A stretch of 64,000 nt of DNA from contig CBFFRP010000164.1 in assembly GCA_965644295.1 (NCBI GenBank), positions 1 through 64,000 on the forward strand, written 5' to 3'. The DNA is from Paraphysomonas bandaiensis (taxonomy: Eukaryota > Chrysophyceae). Position numbers and translations under genes: made by a program. Every line of letters begins with the position of its first letter. The stretch's first letter is position 1. Positions 22,201 through 31,778 of this stretch are shown here, piece after piece. The notes below the pieces were generated by a model, which was given only the letters and a program-made list of their open reading frames with translations, searched no databases and had not been told where the DNA came from.

Positions 22201-24826
22201 AAACTAATACCATCCACACAATAGCAAGATAAGCCCTCGGATAACGCCTTAACATCAATCTCTGTAGTTCCAGTCGGGAAAAACTTAACATGACAAATTG
22301 CATCCTCGCTTCAACCACAGAATTCGCTTGTAGTTAAATAGAATACCACAGTGAAATTAAAAGATACTGAATTCTCAAATGCTCATAAGATTTTGGATTA
22401 ACCTTTGCCTTATATATCCAGTATATAACCAAATGAGAATTACGTAGAGCCACTAATGGTCATGTAAATAGATTCCGCACTCAATGACATTAACCACAAG
22501 TATTTGATCATCATAACCTTCACGCAATTCAATTGCAGGAAATACGCTTCAACTCAAACACTTGTTCATTTCACCCGCCATTAGACACAATTGAATATCC
22601 GTGAATACAAGTCCGAAGTAAATCAGAGAGACACTAACCTTAGGACTGAATAACATTCCACCAAATACTCGTAACAGCCAAGTTGAGCAAGTCTTAGCAT
22701 AAACCTTGTTGTAACCAGACATACTACAACAACGTTGTAAAACTCTTATTTCATTCATCATAAACAATAGAAGCGAGTTCACAAAAGGAACTTAATCACT
22801 CCACTATTCTGAATTTTAATCCATAATATTAACAACCTTAACTGCACAAACTTCACATCGACTCAATTCATCATCCGGAACTTAATATAGACTCATCAAC
22901 TCTCGTAAACTCAATTCAAAGATTTGATTCTTGCAACATTCTAACACAAAATCATATTCGTAAGTTGAAAATCAACTCAAAGCACTCTCCAAACATTACA
23001 AGAAAATTCACTCCAACAACTCCTCAACTTGATTTCAACACTTGAACTCATCATCAACATTACTGACACCGTTGTAACTTTGAATGTAGAACTTTGCATC
23101 AAAATTAAGAATTACCCACCAAAGAAACACCAAGAATAATACTTTCCATATTATTCACAATCACACTTCTTTAATTCCATAATATACAACCTCGAATCTC
23201 GAATTTTAAACATGAACAACCAGAAGTTCACACATTCCGAATATCGAACAAATAAATCAAGTTTGAACAATCGAACATGCTCCGCTTTTGAAATATCAAG
23301 ACTCCAAACTTCTCAAATCTTTTCAACCAATGTAATAATACCATAATATTGTCTCAAATCTCTCGTACAACCTTTTCAAGAAGACACACACAACTGAAAA
23401 CCGTAAGTGTCTTATAACCCGTTTTGACAACTGAATCTGAAAGGTAATCAACAACCATCATACAAATATTTGTGCACCAAACTCTACTTTGACATATCTT
23501 ATTTTGTACAATAATTGTAATTCATCCTCTCGATTTTAGAACGAAACAATATTTGATTAATGAAAATATCACCGGACGGACCAATCAATAACCACCCCAA
23601 TCAAAACATCATTCATCTCATTCTGAATATATACGAACATAGTGCACTGGTCTTATATTTCAGTAACCATACGTAACGATTTCCCTCAGATACAACATTA
23701 TAATATTGTAAACAATAGAATGATCCACTCAACGCAATCTCATTGAAAAGAATCCAACAATAGAAATATCAACTGAAATAACAACAAGCTCGCAAAGTAA
23801 TAACTCCCATTTTTAGTCTCGAAGTTAACCATCACTAGCATATATAATTCTTTCGCATGCAATAGTATTATCAACACCATACCTCCAAATATCATTGACA
23901 CTTAACCATCGATCTCATACCCGATGCATAATACAGTCAAACAATTGAAAAATACCAGCGACAAAGTTTTCAAAATTTCATTGACATGTTGTATCACTGA
24001 ACCATATTCACTTCAACGTAACAGAAACTTCAATTTCGAACAACTTTCAATCAACAACTAACCATGAATTTAGACAAGTTAATTCGTTGCATTTATGGAT
24101 ACCATATATTCAAATTCAATCCCATTGCAGATCCAAAAAACTGAGTAACCATTTTATAAGCATCAACAAGACAATGAATATCTCCAACTCCTTCCTGTTT
24201 CTATTCATTCTCTTTAATACAAAATGCAAAGCACACTGAAAACATATTGCTCCAAATATACTTTCCTCATACTGAAATTACAACATCAAAATTTACATTC
24301 TGTTCACATAGAGGCAATCGCGTTCATTAAAAACTGTTTACTTCCTCTGAAATTAAACTTTCGTATATGAATCATATAGTATTGCAAAACTTATCCAAAC
24401 CATACATGACCCTTGCAAAACTATAACAATAATTGCTTGCCATTGATGTTGAAACCATACCATTGATATTGAACAACTCTTTGCAGACTTTTTACCAATC
24501 TCAGACAATACTGTCATTCATTGAAACTTGATAAATTCACTGAAACCCATTCTTATACATTGAACTTAAAACCGAATTATTCTCTCGTAGTAGTCAGTAT
24601 CACACAGGACTATTGAGCATAATTTTAACTAGACATTATTGAATATGGATCACACTTCTCAAAAACTCAGAACTCCCATATTGTAACTCCCATCACAACG
24701 GTAAGGCTCACAACAACCTCAATCCATTCCGAAATAAAATGAATAAAACCATGATAAATATTGCATCATCATAAATAATAAGATGAACTTTGAAACAAAA
24801 GACACTTGCTGGATTTGGAATTGAAC
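22201..24826. other. Non-coding A/C-skewed filler inside the LTR element
   Basis: About 2.6 kb where the plus strand is strongly A- and C-rich and G-poor, with no long frame on either strand. It occupies the place of protease/RT/RNase H. The strand bias is abrupt relative to the flanking ORFs. Confidence 0.7.
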
Positions 24827-25474
24827 TTACTGAATTAATGGCGGCCCTGGCCCATGCTCCGCAATAAACACAAGATTTGAAAGCAATAAACTCAAACTCT
24901 TGTTCAACGTAAGAAACTGAAAAACGTAACAAGCTGCATCTTGCTTTATCAGCATAAACAAGGAATATTCAAACACCGAATAATTGAACACTGAAAAAGG
25001 TACGACTGACATGCGCTCGATTACATCTGTAGCATCATTGGCAGTAGTCTCTTTTCCAAAGGAATTTGGAATTACCATTTCAGGATCAATGGCAACATGC
25101 TGCATAACAACTTGAGAATTATCAACAAAAATCTCAGCCTCGAATGACTCTGACTGAACGTCCTGCTGCTCAACAAATTCCAACATATCATTGACAACAT
25201 TCTGCACAATACAGTTCTCATCGGTTCTGGTCTGAAGTAGATCTGAATTAACTGGAATCGCTCGTCTTGAGGAACGTCGAGACTCCAACTGCTGCAATCT
25301 TTGTTCGAACATTTCGAAATGAAGATCGATGGACTCAAAACGCTTGTTCAGCTGCTCTTGTTGTTCAGCAAACCGCTGCTTTTGTTCAGCAAACTGTTCA
25401 TTTTGTTCAGCAAACCGCTGCTGAAGGAACTCCATAATCTTTGAAACCTCTTCTTCCGAACTCATAGTCGACAA
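24827..25474 (-). CDS. Gag-like coiled-coil ORF of the LTR element
   Basis: 215 codons starting 49 bp inside the 5' LTR. The N-terminus has heptad-like repeats of the form QRFAEQ..EQFAEQ (about residues 18-65), predicting a long coiled coil. It is followed by an acidic region and a Phe/Leu-rich tail. No CCHC zinc knuckle. Position and coiled coil suggest a gag-like or truncated gag protein; sequence identity to a known gag is not evident. Confidence 0.6.
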   Translation of the reverse strand: MSTMSSEEEVSKIMEFLQQRFAEQNEQFAEQKQRFAEQQEQLNKRFESIDLHFEMFEQRLQQLESRRSSRRAIPVNSDLLQTRTDENCIVQNVVNDMLEFVEQQDVQSESFEAEIFVDNSQVVMQHVAIDPEMVIPNSFGKETTANDATDVIERMSVVPFSVFNYSVFEYSLFMLIKQDAACYVFQFLTLNKSLSLLLSNLVFIAEHGPGPPLIQ

Positions 25475-25522
25475 TAATATAAATAAACAATGTTTCTTTC
25501 TATCCGACTAAAGTATTAATAC

Positions 25523-25909
25523 TGTAATCTTTCTGATGAGAAAGACCGTGTTTACAACGTTTTATATGAATTTAAAGTGCTTCCCAAACCGAGAATACAC
25601 TGTCCAGAACACCAAACCGGTGAAACTGCCTCCTAACACAAGCAAACCGCGAGTATAGAATGAATTAAATTACGTTAAAACGTGTAAAGAAAAAGTGAAA
25701 ACATACAACACTCTATCTTGCTGTGAATCATCTACAGTTTACAGTATCATACTTGTACATATACGGGACTTATATCCCTTCAAGAATACAGTAACCGCAA
25801 TGTATACTAAATAAACTGAAAATGAAAGTACAACAGCATGCTACCTAGAGTACCGCAGTATAACACCGTATAACTCCACGTATAACAGTAACTACAGGTA
25901 TGCGTGACA
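25523..25909 (-). repeat. 5' LTR
   Basis: 387 bp, TG...CA, partner of 20337-20723. The flanking target duplication gaca is at 25910-25913. Confidence 0.9.
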
Positions 25910-25954
25910 GACACAATATCCCTGAATTAATTACGCTTCACCGAAAACGATATT

Positions 25955-26907
25955 TTATTTGAAGTAATTCTGCAACACTAAGTTCTCGTACAAAATATTC
26001 TTCTTTTCCGCATCATGTAATCGATGCAGTCGATCAGTTTGATCTTGCACTGTAGACATAAGCATAAAAGAATTTCGACCATCACTACAATGAACAGCTT
26101 GTTGAGGTGCAAGAGACACACCAGTATCATCACAAGCACCAAGAGAAGCAGTACGTGCCACAGGGATAGTAGGAGGTACAGGCGGTTCGGAAACACCAAC
26201 AATAGATGCAGGCTGAGCAGAGGGATCGTGCTGTACAGGTGAGGGAGCCACTTCTCTGCTTGATACGATCTGCTTCATCTCGTCTCTCAACTCCATACAC
26301 ATAGCCTGGGACTCTTTCAGTTGTTGCATCAACTCTTTGACGACAGCATCCTGGTGAAGGGGAGGGGGTGGATGAGGAATACCCCCATCCTGGTGGGTGG
26401 GAGGGGATGCATGAGAAATACTTCTATCCTCAATCGTGATTACTTCGTCATCATGGTACTTCCCCTGCACAATAAAAGTCAAAAGTTAAATAAAATATCC
26501 AAAGCATAAAAGCAGACATTTCTTACGACTTTACTCCGCTTCGGTTTCTTAGAAGAGATCTTCTCGACCAGTTCCTGCGCCTTCTTCATGGCGCAGGCCT
26601 TCTTGCGCCGCCCACACACTTTTGGCACCACTATACTGTTGTCCGAATGAACTTTCTTGGTTCTCCGGCCAGCCCCCTTTCGCTTTCCTTCAGAGGGTTC
26701 CTGGTCCCAGCCATCCGTCTCAACAACAACAAATGACCCCGTTTCATCCTTGTTTGGTCCTCTCTCCGGGACATAGGTAAAGTCATGGATTTCAAACCAA
26801 TTACCTAAGGAAGATATCAGTCTATCATGGTCCTCAAACTCCAGAGGAAGATATCTGTATTCCTTCTTAAACTTCGAGATCCCCTGTACGCGGAACCACT
26901 GTTCCAT
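25955..26907 (-). pseudogene. Cargo gene B, right copy (5'-truncated)
   Basis: Exon 1 (26907 to 26527) begins at MEQWFR, in the middle of the left copy's protein, because the sequence upstream has been deleted. It continues LEFEDHDRLISSLGNWFE and the basic KGAGRRTKKVH and SKKPKRSK stretches. An intron (26526-26465, GTAAGA...GTGCAG) joins to exon 2 (26464-25955: VITIEDRSISHASPPTHQ, MQQLKESQAMCMELRDEM, DRLHRLHDAEKKNILYENL). Exon 2 is intact here but frameshifted in the left copy. The two copies are therefore broken in complementary places. Confidence 0.6.
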
Positions 26908-26992
26908 TGTGCCACGATAGTAATCAATCTGGTATGTTATTGTGTTGTAGATATTATATTATTATGCCATGTTTATATCTGTACAATATCAG

Positions 26993-27427
26993 GACAAGAG
27001 GTGGAGTCATCATCGTCTGATGACGATGGTAACCCCTCTATCACGTATTCTCCTGGGGACGAAATTGTTACTGTGACTAGGATGCGTGGTATTGTCCATG
27101 CTGTCAATGATGATGGTACCTATCATCTTGTTTACAAAAGCAAGAAGAGATGTGGTGCCACCAGGGAGGATAAGTCAGTGCGCTCCAAATACTTCTCGCT
27201 TGCATCTGGTATACTTTATATATATGCTTGTTTGTGTACTGTACCTAATATTGAATATAGCCCACCAGGATAAGCCTCATAATATTCCCTCCAGTAAAAG
27301 AGACAATATTCCGAGGTGGAGATATATCCAGGAACCCACTAAGGAGTGGGTAGACACAGGTGCAGTTGATTCTGCTTCTATTATTACTGGTAAACGTACC
27401 AGAAGTTCAGTTGATTATCGCTTGTAA
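26993..27427 (+). pseudogene. Cargo gene A, right copy: Tudor/SH3-like domain protein, 5' exons lost
   Basis: Exons 26993-27208 and 27261-27427; intron 27209-27260 (GTATAC...ATATAG), in phase. An acidic SSSSDDDGNPS stretch leads to a small beta-rich module (SPGDEIVTVTRMRGIVHAVN, DDGTYHLVYKSKKRCGATR) resembling a Tudor/chromo-barrel or SH3-like fold. It is followed by WRYIQEPTKEWVDTG and KRTRSSVDYRL. An upstream intron acceptor (acaatatcag) precedes the first exon, and the earlier exons, present in the left copy, are missing. Probably part of the mobile element's cargo; function unknown. Confidence 0.55.
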
Positions 27428-27428
27428 G

Positions 27429-27470
27429 TATAGATAGCACTTTGTAATATATATAATAGTGCTATCTATA
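27429..27470. repeat. 13-bp inverted repeat just after cargo gene A
   Basis: tatagatagcact ... agtgctatctata around a 16-bp AT-rich loop, starting at the stop codon region of gene A. Possibly a 3'-end hairpin of the transcript. Confidence 0.6.
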
Positions 27471-27546
27471 GTATGCATGTATTAACCGTTACATTAACCG
27501 TTACATTCTCACTTTTTGGACCTGTAACTAATATAAAACTTATTAA

Positions 27547-27906
27547 ATGTCTCCAAAAACATGTTCTCTTTACACCTACTACATTACTTATTGCAAAACA
27601 TATAAAAAACACAACTTAAATCGACATTTTCAAAATTTCACCAGGTTTAGAGCGCTTCTCCAGGTTTGTTCATCACATCAACTTTTAGGGCTTCCGACAC
27701 CAGAAATGTACACAGGACATTGGATACGTCGACAAACATGCTCAATGATGGCTAATGCAGGCTGCACTTTAAGTGAAATTAAATCTGTATCTAAGCACAA
27801 GAGTGACAGAACTGTACAAGGTTATATAGATTCTGCTATCCCTATGAAGATCAAAGCGTCCGAGTCAGTTGCACTGGCTGGAGTTAAGCGTATATATTGT
27901 TCATAG
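27547..27906 (+). pseudogene. Crypton-like tyrosine recombinase, catalytic C-terminal part
   Basis: Reads NRHFQNFTRF, then GLPTPEMYTGHWIRRQ, ANAGCTLSEIKSVSKHKSD and TVQGYIDSAIPMK: the catalytic H-x-x-R, second His and Tyr of a tyrosine recombinase, in the spacing of Crypton proteins. The Met at 27547 is not a credible start. The real N-terminal half is at 16524-17355, which ends exactly where this part should follow (FPPELQTG). After the stop a short acidic stretch (SDDNDDDASD) could belong to a longer C-terminus. Confidence 0.75.
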
Positions 27907-28266
27907 TAGTGATGACAATGATGATGATGCAAGTGACATAAAAAGCTTCGTGCGACTACAATATTGCACATTCACGGAAACATCACTTGCACGAATTTCA
28001 ATACCTCGCAGTTGCCATTCCCTCAACTTCCTTCTGCGGATTAGGGGTGCAGTTGTTGTAGCTATTGTCTATTGTTATATAATATAGCACAGTTGAGTCG
28101 ACACTCCCTCGTCATGTAGATAAATTTGATTTGAGATTGGATATTTCATTAGTTTCTTGATAATCTGATTAGCTATTTTTTCTTCTACCAGCAAGCTACA
28201 AACATGTCATAAGTACTAAATAGTAGATATTCAACCTCATGAGGATAAGCTACAATTTAACCTAGG

Positions 28267-28362
28267 GATAAGGAGTATCGTCCCTTGTCTAAATTTTAAA
28301 ACTCGGGCTTTTCGCCCTCGTTTCAAAATTTTGAGCGCGGGACGATATATAGCCTCCTTATT
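28267..28362. repeat. Long hairpin (~45-bp arms)
   Basis: ataaggag..atcgtccc..aaatttt..aaactcgggc pairs with gccctcgttt..aaaatttt..gggacgat..ctccttat around a short loop (ttttc). Whole structure about 96 nt. It could be a foldback element, an element-end hairpin or a structured RNA. Confidence 0.7.
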
Positions 28363-28579
28363 ATTGCCCGTGGTTAAATATAACTATACTGATCATTGGT
28401 ACAAACCCATTATCTGTAGGCACAGAATTTTGGATGTATGTGCACAGTGATGTTATCATTTTATTAATCATAATTTTGTGTAACAGTCAGTGTAAAAGGG
28501 TTAGTATACACTTATAAACCGTAGTGAGTGTACAACAATACTAGACTAGAATGCTTATCATTATTATTTATTCAACAGG

Positions 28580-29069
28580 ATGGCATCGTATGAACAAATT
28601 TCACGAGTATTTTTTGAACTAAAAGAGGAACTACAAACCGGGGGGTTTGAAAATGGCAATGCAGTCGGGTAGGGCCTATTGAGGCGAAAGAATGGATCAG
28701 GGTAGATGCAATTCGCAAACCACGCCAAGTCCCATGTGGGTTAGAGTGACAAGGTTCAAGCTGCATTAACTGGAAGTGGTTATATGTCCAGCGCACGTCT
28801 GGAACGTTAATCGCTGGTACAAGTAAGAAGGTGATTGCCGAAGGGCAAAAAAGCACTCATCAAACTGCCAACACGATATCATCGCAGCATGAAGCATTTG
28901 TATAGCACTACCAATGTTTGTGAGAAGTTGTTTAGCAGAGCTTAGATTGTTATGACTGATTTTTGCAAGCGAATGACACCTAGACACCATGAAAATTTAA
29001 ATGGTAATATTTCTGCGTGAAAATCGTCATCTTTGGGATGAGAATATAGTTCAGAAAGTTATTCTATAA
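28580..29069 (+). pseudogene. hAT-family transposase relic
   Basis: Short, broken reading frames. The end is diagnostic: LYSTTNVCEKLFSRA, a TAG, then IVMTDFCKRMTPRHHENL, and after a frameshift FLRENRHLWDENIVQKVIL and stop. This is the hAT C-terminal dimerisation (hATC) motif, recognisable but full of stops. The 5' part (MASYEQISRVFFELKEELQ) may be an earlier piece. No terminal repeats were identified. Confidence 0.6.
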
Positions 29070-29404
29070 TCTAGAAATTGAAGGAAATTAATTAGATGTT
29101 TGATTACAGTAATAATTGCAATATTATTATTGTTGGACATCTGTGTCACCCAACCCTGAGAAGAATGTTGTGATTATTAGAGTGTAAAAAGTGATGCAGG
29201 GTCGTAGAGCAACATTTGTGTAAACATTGGTTATAGTTAGACGTGTATTGAATTTGTCCAGTATTTTGGTGCCATATTGTTCCTGACTTTTAGAGTCGTG
29301 ATATTCTTATCGAAGTCCTGGTGGATGGAAATGCCTATATTACAAGTAATAATCTAAAAAAGAGTCCGAGATGACCCGTGTTTTCGAACTTTTTGGCTAG
29401 TAGA

Positions 29405-30300
29405 GGCAGTTTTTAAAGTCTTGAATATCAGTGTCTGATGCAGATGTGATGATAATAATGTTGTCATCAACAACATAATACATCATTGGCGATTAACATA
29501 ATCTTGCCATCGATCTGTTTTTTAAATAATATTATAATATATATATTATATATATACAAGGATCAGAATCTGTTAGTCTTGTGAAACCCATCTATTGAAA
29601 GAAGTCTTTTCTTAACAATAGCCGTTAAAAACGTGCACCCACTTAGTAGCTAGATGAATGCTAGACAACAAACTAGTTACATCAATGCAGTTCGCAATAT
29701 GTGAAGAAGATAGTTGCTCCTAGTAGTTTCGTACACAAGAAGATCGGCCAACATTAACTTGGTGGGTGTATATATTATGATCAACAGTCAATAGGTTTTG
29801 GCAATATATTCTCGAATGAAGTGATTTCGAAACGCCATAATATGTTTTGTACGGCGATGATGAGTATAGATAGGATTTCATTCTAATTTTTGCTGGGTTT
29901 GTTCGGTAAAGTTTTTGATCGAGAATTAATATGTTGTTTACAACCAATTGCTTTGGGTATCGTGTACTCTTCTGTATATATTATAATAGCAGCTTTCAAT
30001 GTCTGCAGCGTGAAACGGGTCGTCGAGTTCAATGAGACGCGTGGTTTTGCCAGTGTTGTCTACTAGGCCACGGTGCGCTGCAATCATTTCTTTCCTGAGC
30101 TTTATTTTGGTTGTTTCATATAAGTTAATCCGTCGTCCGGATCTACATGTGCGAGGCCTATTCGATATTTGAACTCTCTATTGATTGGTAGTCTCATTCT
30201 CTTTGAATATCTCATTAAAATCTCTCTGAAATACCTTTTGTCCGTTGCTGGAACACACTCATTGAAGAAGACATGTCTCGTTATCACAAGATATGCACAA
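29405..30300 (-). pseudogene. Ty1/copia retrotransposon relic (integrase end and RT)
   Basis: In minus-strand order: ITRHVFFNECVPATDKRY (copia integrase end, cf. RxVxFNE), IKLRKEMIAAHRGLVDNTG, an RT start corresponding to YxxTFxPVxK (YYGVSKSLHSRIYCQNLL), YTHQVNV, and the RT active-site strand YYVVDDNIIII followed by DIQDFKNCLY, matching YVDDxxI..LKNxL. Several frameshifts and stops. No LTRs were recognised. The RT of a copia element is clear; everything else is eroded. Confidence 0.6.
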
Positions 30301-31778
30301 TTGGATGATTTACTAAGTTACCTGGACGAGTATTCACTCATGAATCAAGTTAAGATAAGAGAAGATTATAATAAATATAATAAGCGATATATCACGTTAT
30401 CTCTACTATACCACTCATTTCTAGTACGATCTTACATCGTCATGATATCACTTCTCATAATACAGCTCATCACTACTGTATTCTTCGACAAACGGTCATA
30501 ATTCCAACACCTTAGAATTACAGCTTTTAATTGCTCAAACAGCAAAACTCAACACGCCCCCCTTTTCCATAACTCCCGTGCTACCGGGCGTATTCCTGGT
30601 CATCGACTCTATAGTATTATCTTCTATAAATATTGAAGTCTTCTGCGCGATGTGGGTTCTCCCCGTTGTTACAAGTGACCGATACCCTACTATGATGCCC
30701 TTTCTCTCTATCACTCTGGTGGTCTTTTATATAATAGTTCATCTTCGTCGTCTATGTGAAACGTCTTTACGAGATGTTGGAAATCGTACACTGATTTCGG
30801 TCTTGATGCTATCCTCACCCGTAGTGCATCGATTTGCGAGAAGTATTCCTCCGAGCGCGGGGGTAAATTATCATCCGTTAATATATGGACAGATGTGAAA
30901 ACCTTATTTTATGTAGCTGGAATAAATATCTGGTATCCCATCAGTTTCCGAATAACCCATGAGAAATCCACCTTCGCTTTTTGTCATCCCAGTCTTTGCG
31001 CCTGTTAGCCTTTTAGGAGTCAGTACATGCGGTCTACACCCCCACACTCTAAAACATTTCAGGCTAGGCGGTTGTCCTGTGACATATTTTATGAAATTGC
31101 ATACACAAATGTGTGTGTTGTCATGTAAAACATGTCAACAACATGATAATTGTTTCGTTCATGTCAACTACTGATCATCTTCCGTATCTTGAATCGTCAC
31201 GATACAATACTTCAGTTTCACAGTTATAGCTATATAGTATCTTTCACTACGTATTACCGATTTTACATTGTATTTAAGATATTCTACAGTACTATCTTAG
31301 AAAACCATACGTATTCCAACATCATCAACTAATGTAATATGAGTTTAAACTACTGTATTCTTCAAGAGGTTAAAGATAGCGGCACACGCCACGTTAAGAC
31401 ACACATCGCATTAAGAGCAAATTCAAGAACTGTATTCTACAGCATTGAATTGAACTTTTGAACTTTAAGCAAAACTCATCACAGAGTCTACGAAATTATC
31501 GCATTAGGTGTAGGTCAGATTTCGGGCCAAACTATGGGGTAGATTGCAATAGATAATGTTGCCTACAATATATTTGACCCGAAACTTTTATCGCCCACAC
31601 ATATTCGACTAAATTGAGTATTGTGACTGATGAGTTATTCACATGTTCACATAAATATAAAATATGCTCAAATTAAAATTTCGACAAAGTAGTACACTTC
31701 ACACAACAAAGTTAAACCTACATGCTGCTCTTGTAAATTCATATTCTATTTGCTATTTTAAAAATATGGTAAGAAATA
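30301..31778. other. Intergenic, possible further copia debris
   Basis: No confident gene. The minus strand near 30730-30860 has a readable run (SEEYFSQIDALRVRIASRPK), which may be eroded gag or integrase of the adjacent copia relic. The rest is AT-rich without visible signal. Confidence 0.4.

Larger units (their letters stand above)
20337..25909 (-). mobile_element. Ty3/gypsy-type LTR retrotransposon, internally deleted
   Basis: 5573 bp, reading on the minus strand, flanked by 387-bp LTRs that look identical by eye, beginning TGTAATC and ending GTGACA. A 4-bp target duplication, gaca, lies on both sides. It carries a coiled-coil gag-like ORF (25474-24827), about 2.6 kb of non-coding filler, and an integrase C-terminal/chromodomain-like ORF (22200-20977). 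Protease, RT and RNase H are absent. Identical LTRs imply a recent insertion, so the missing RT suggests a non-autonomous family moved by another element's enzymes. No tRNA-type primer-binding site was recognised next to the 5' LTR. Confidence 0.85.

Noticed and set aside
25500-25522. tRNA primer-binding site next to the 5' LTR
   Set aside because: The minus-strand sequence after the LTR (gtattaatactttagtcgg) does not start with TGG or match a tRNA 3' end that I recognise.
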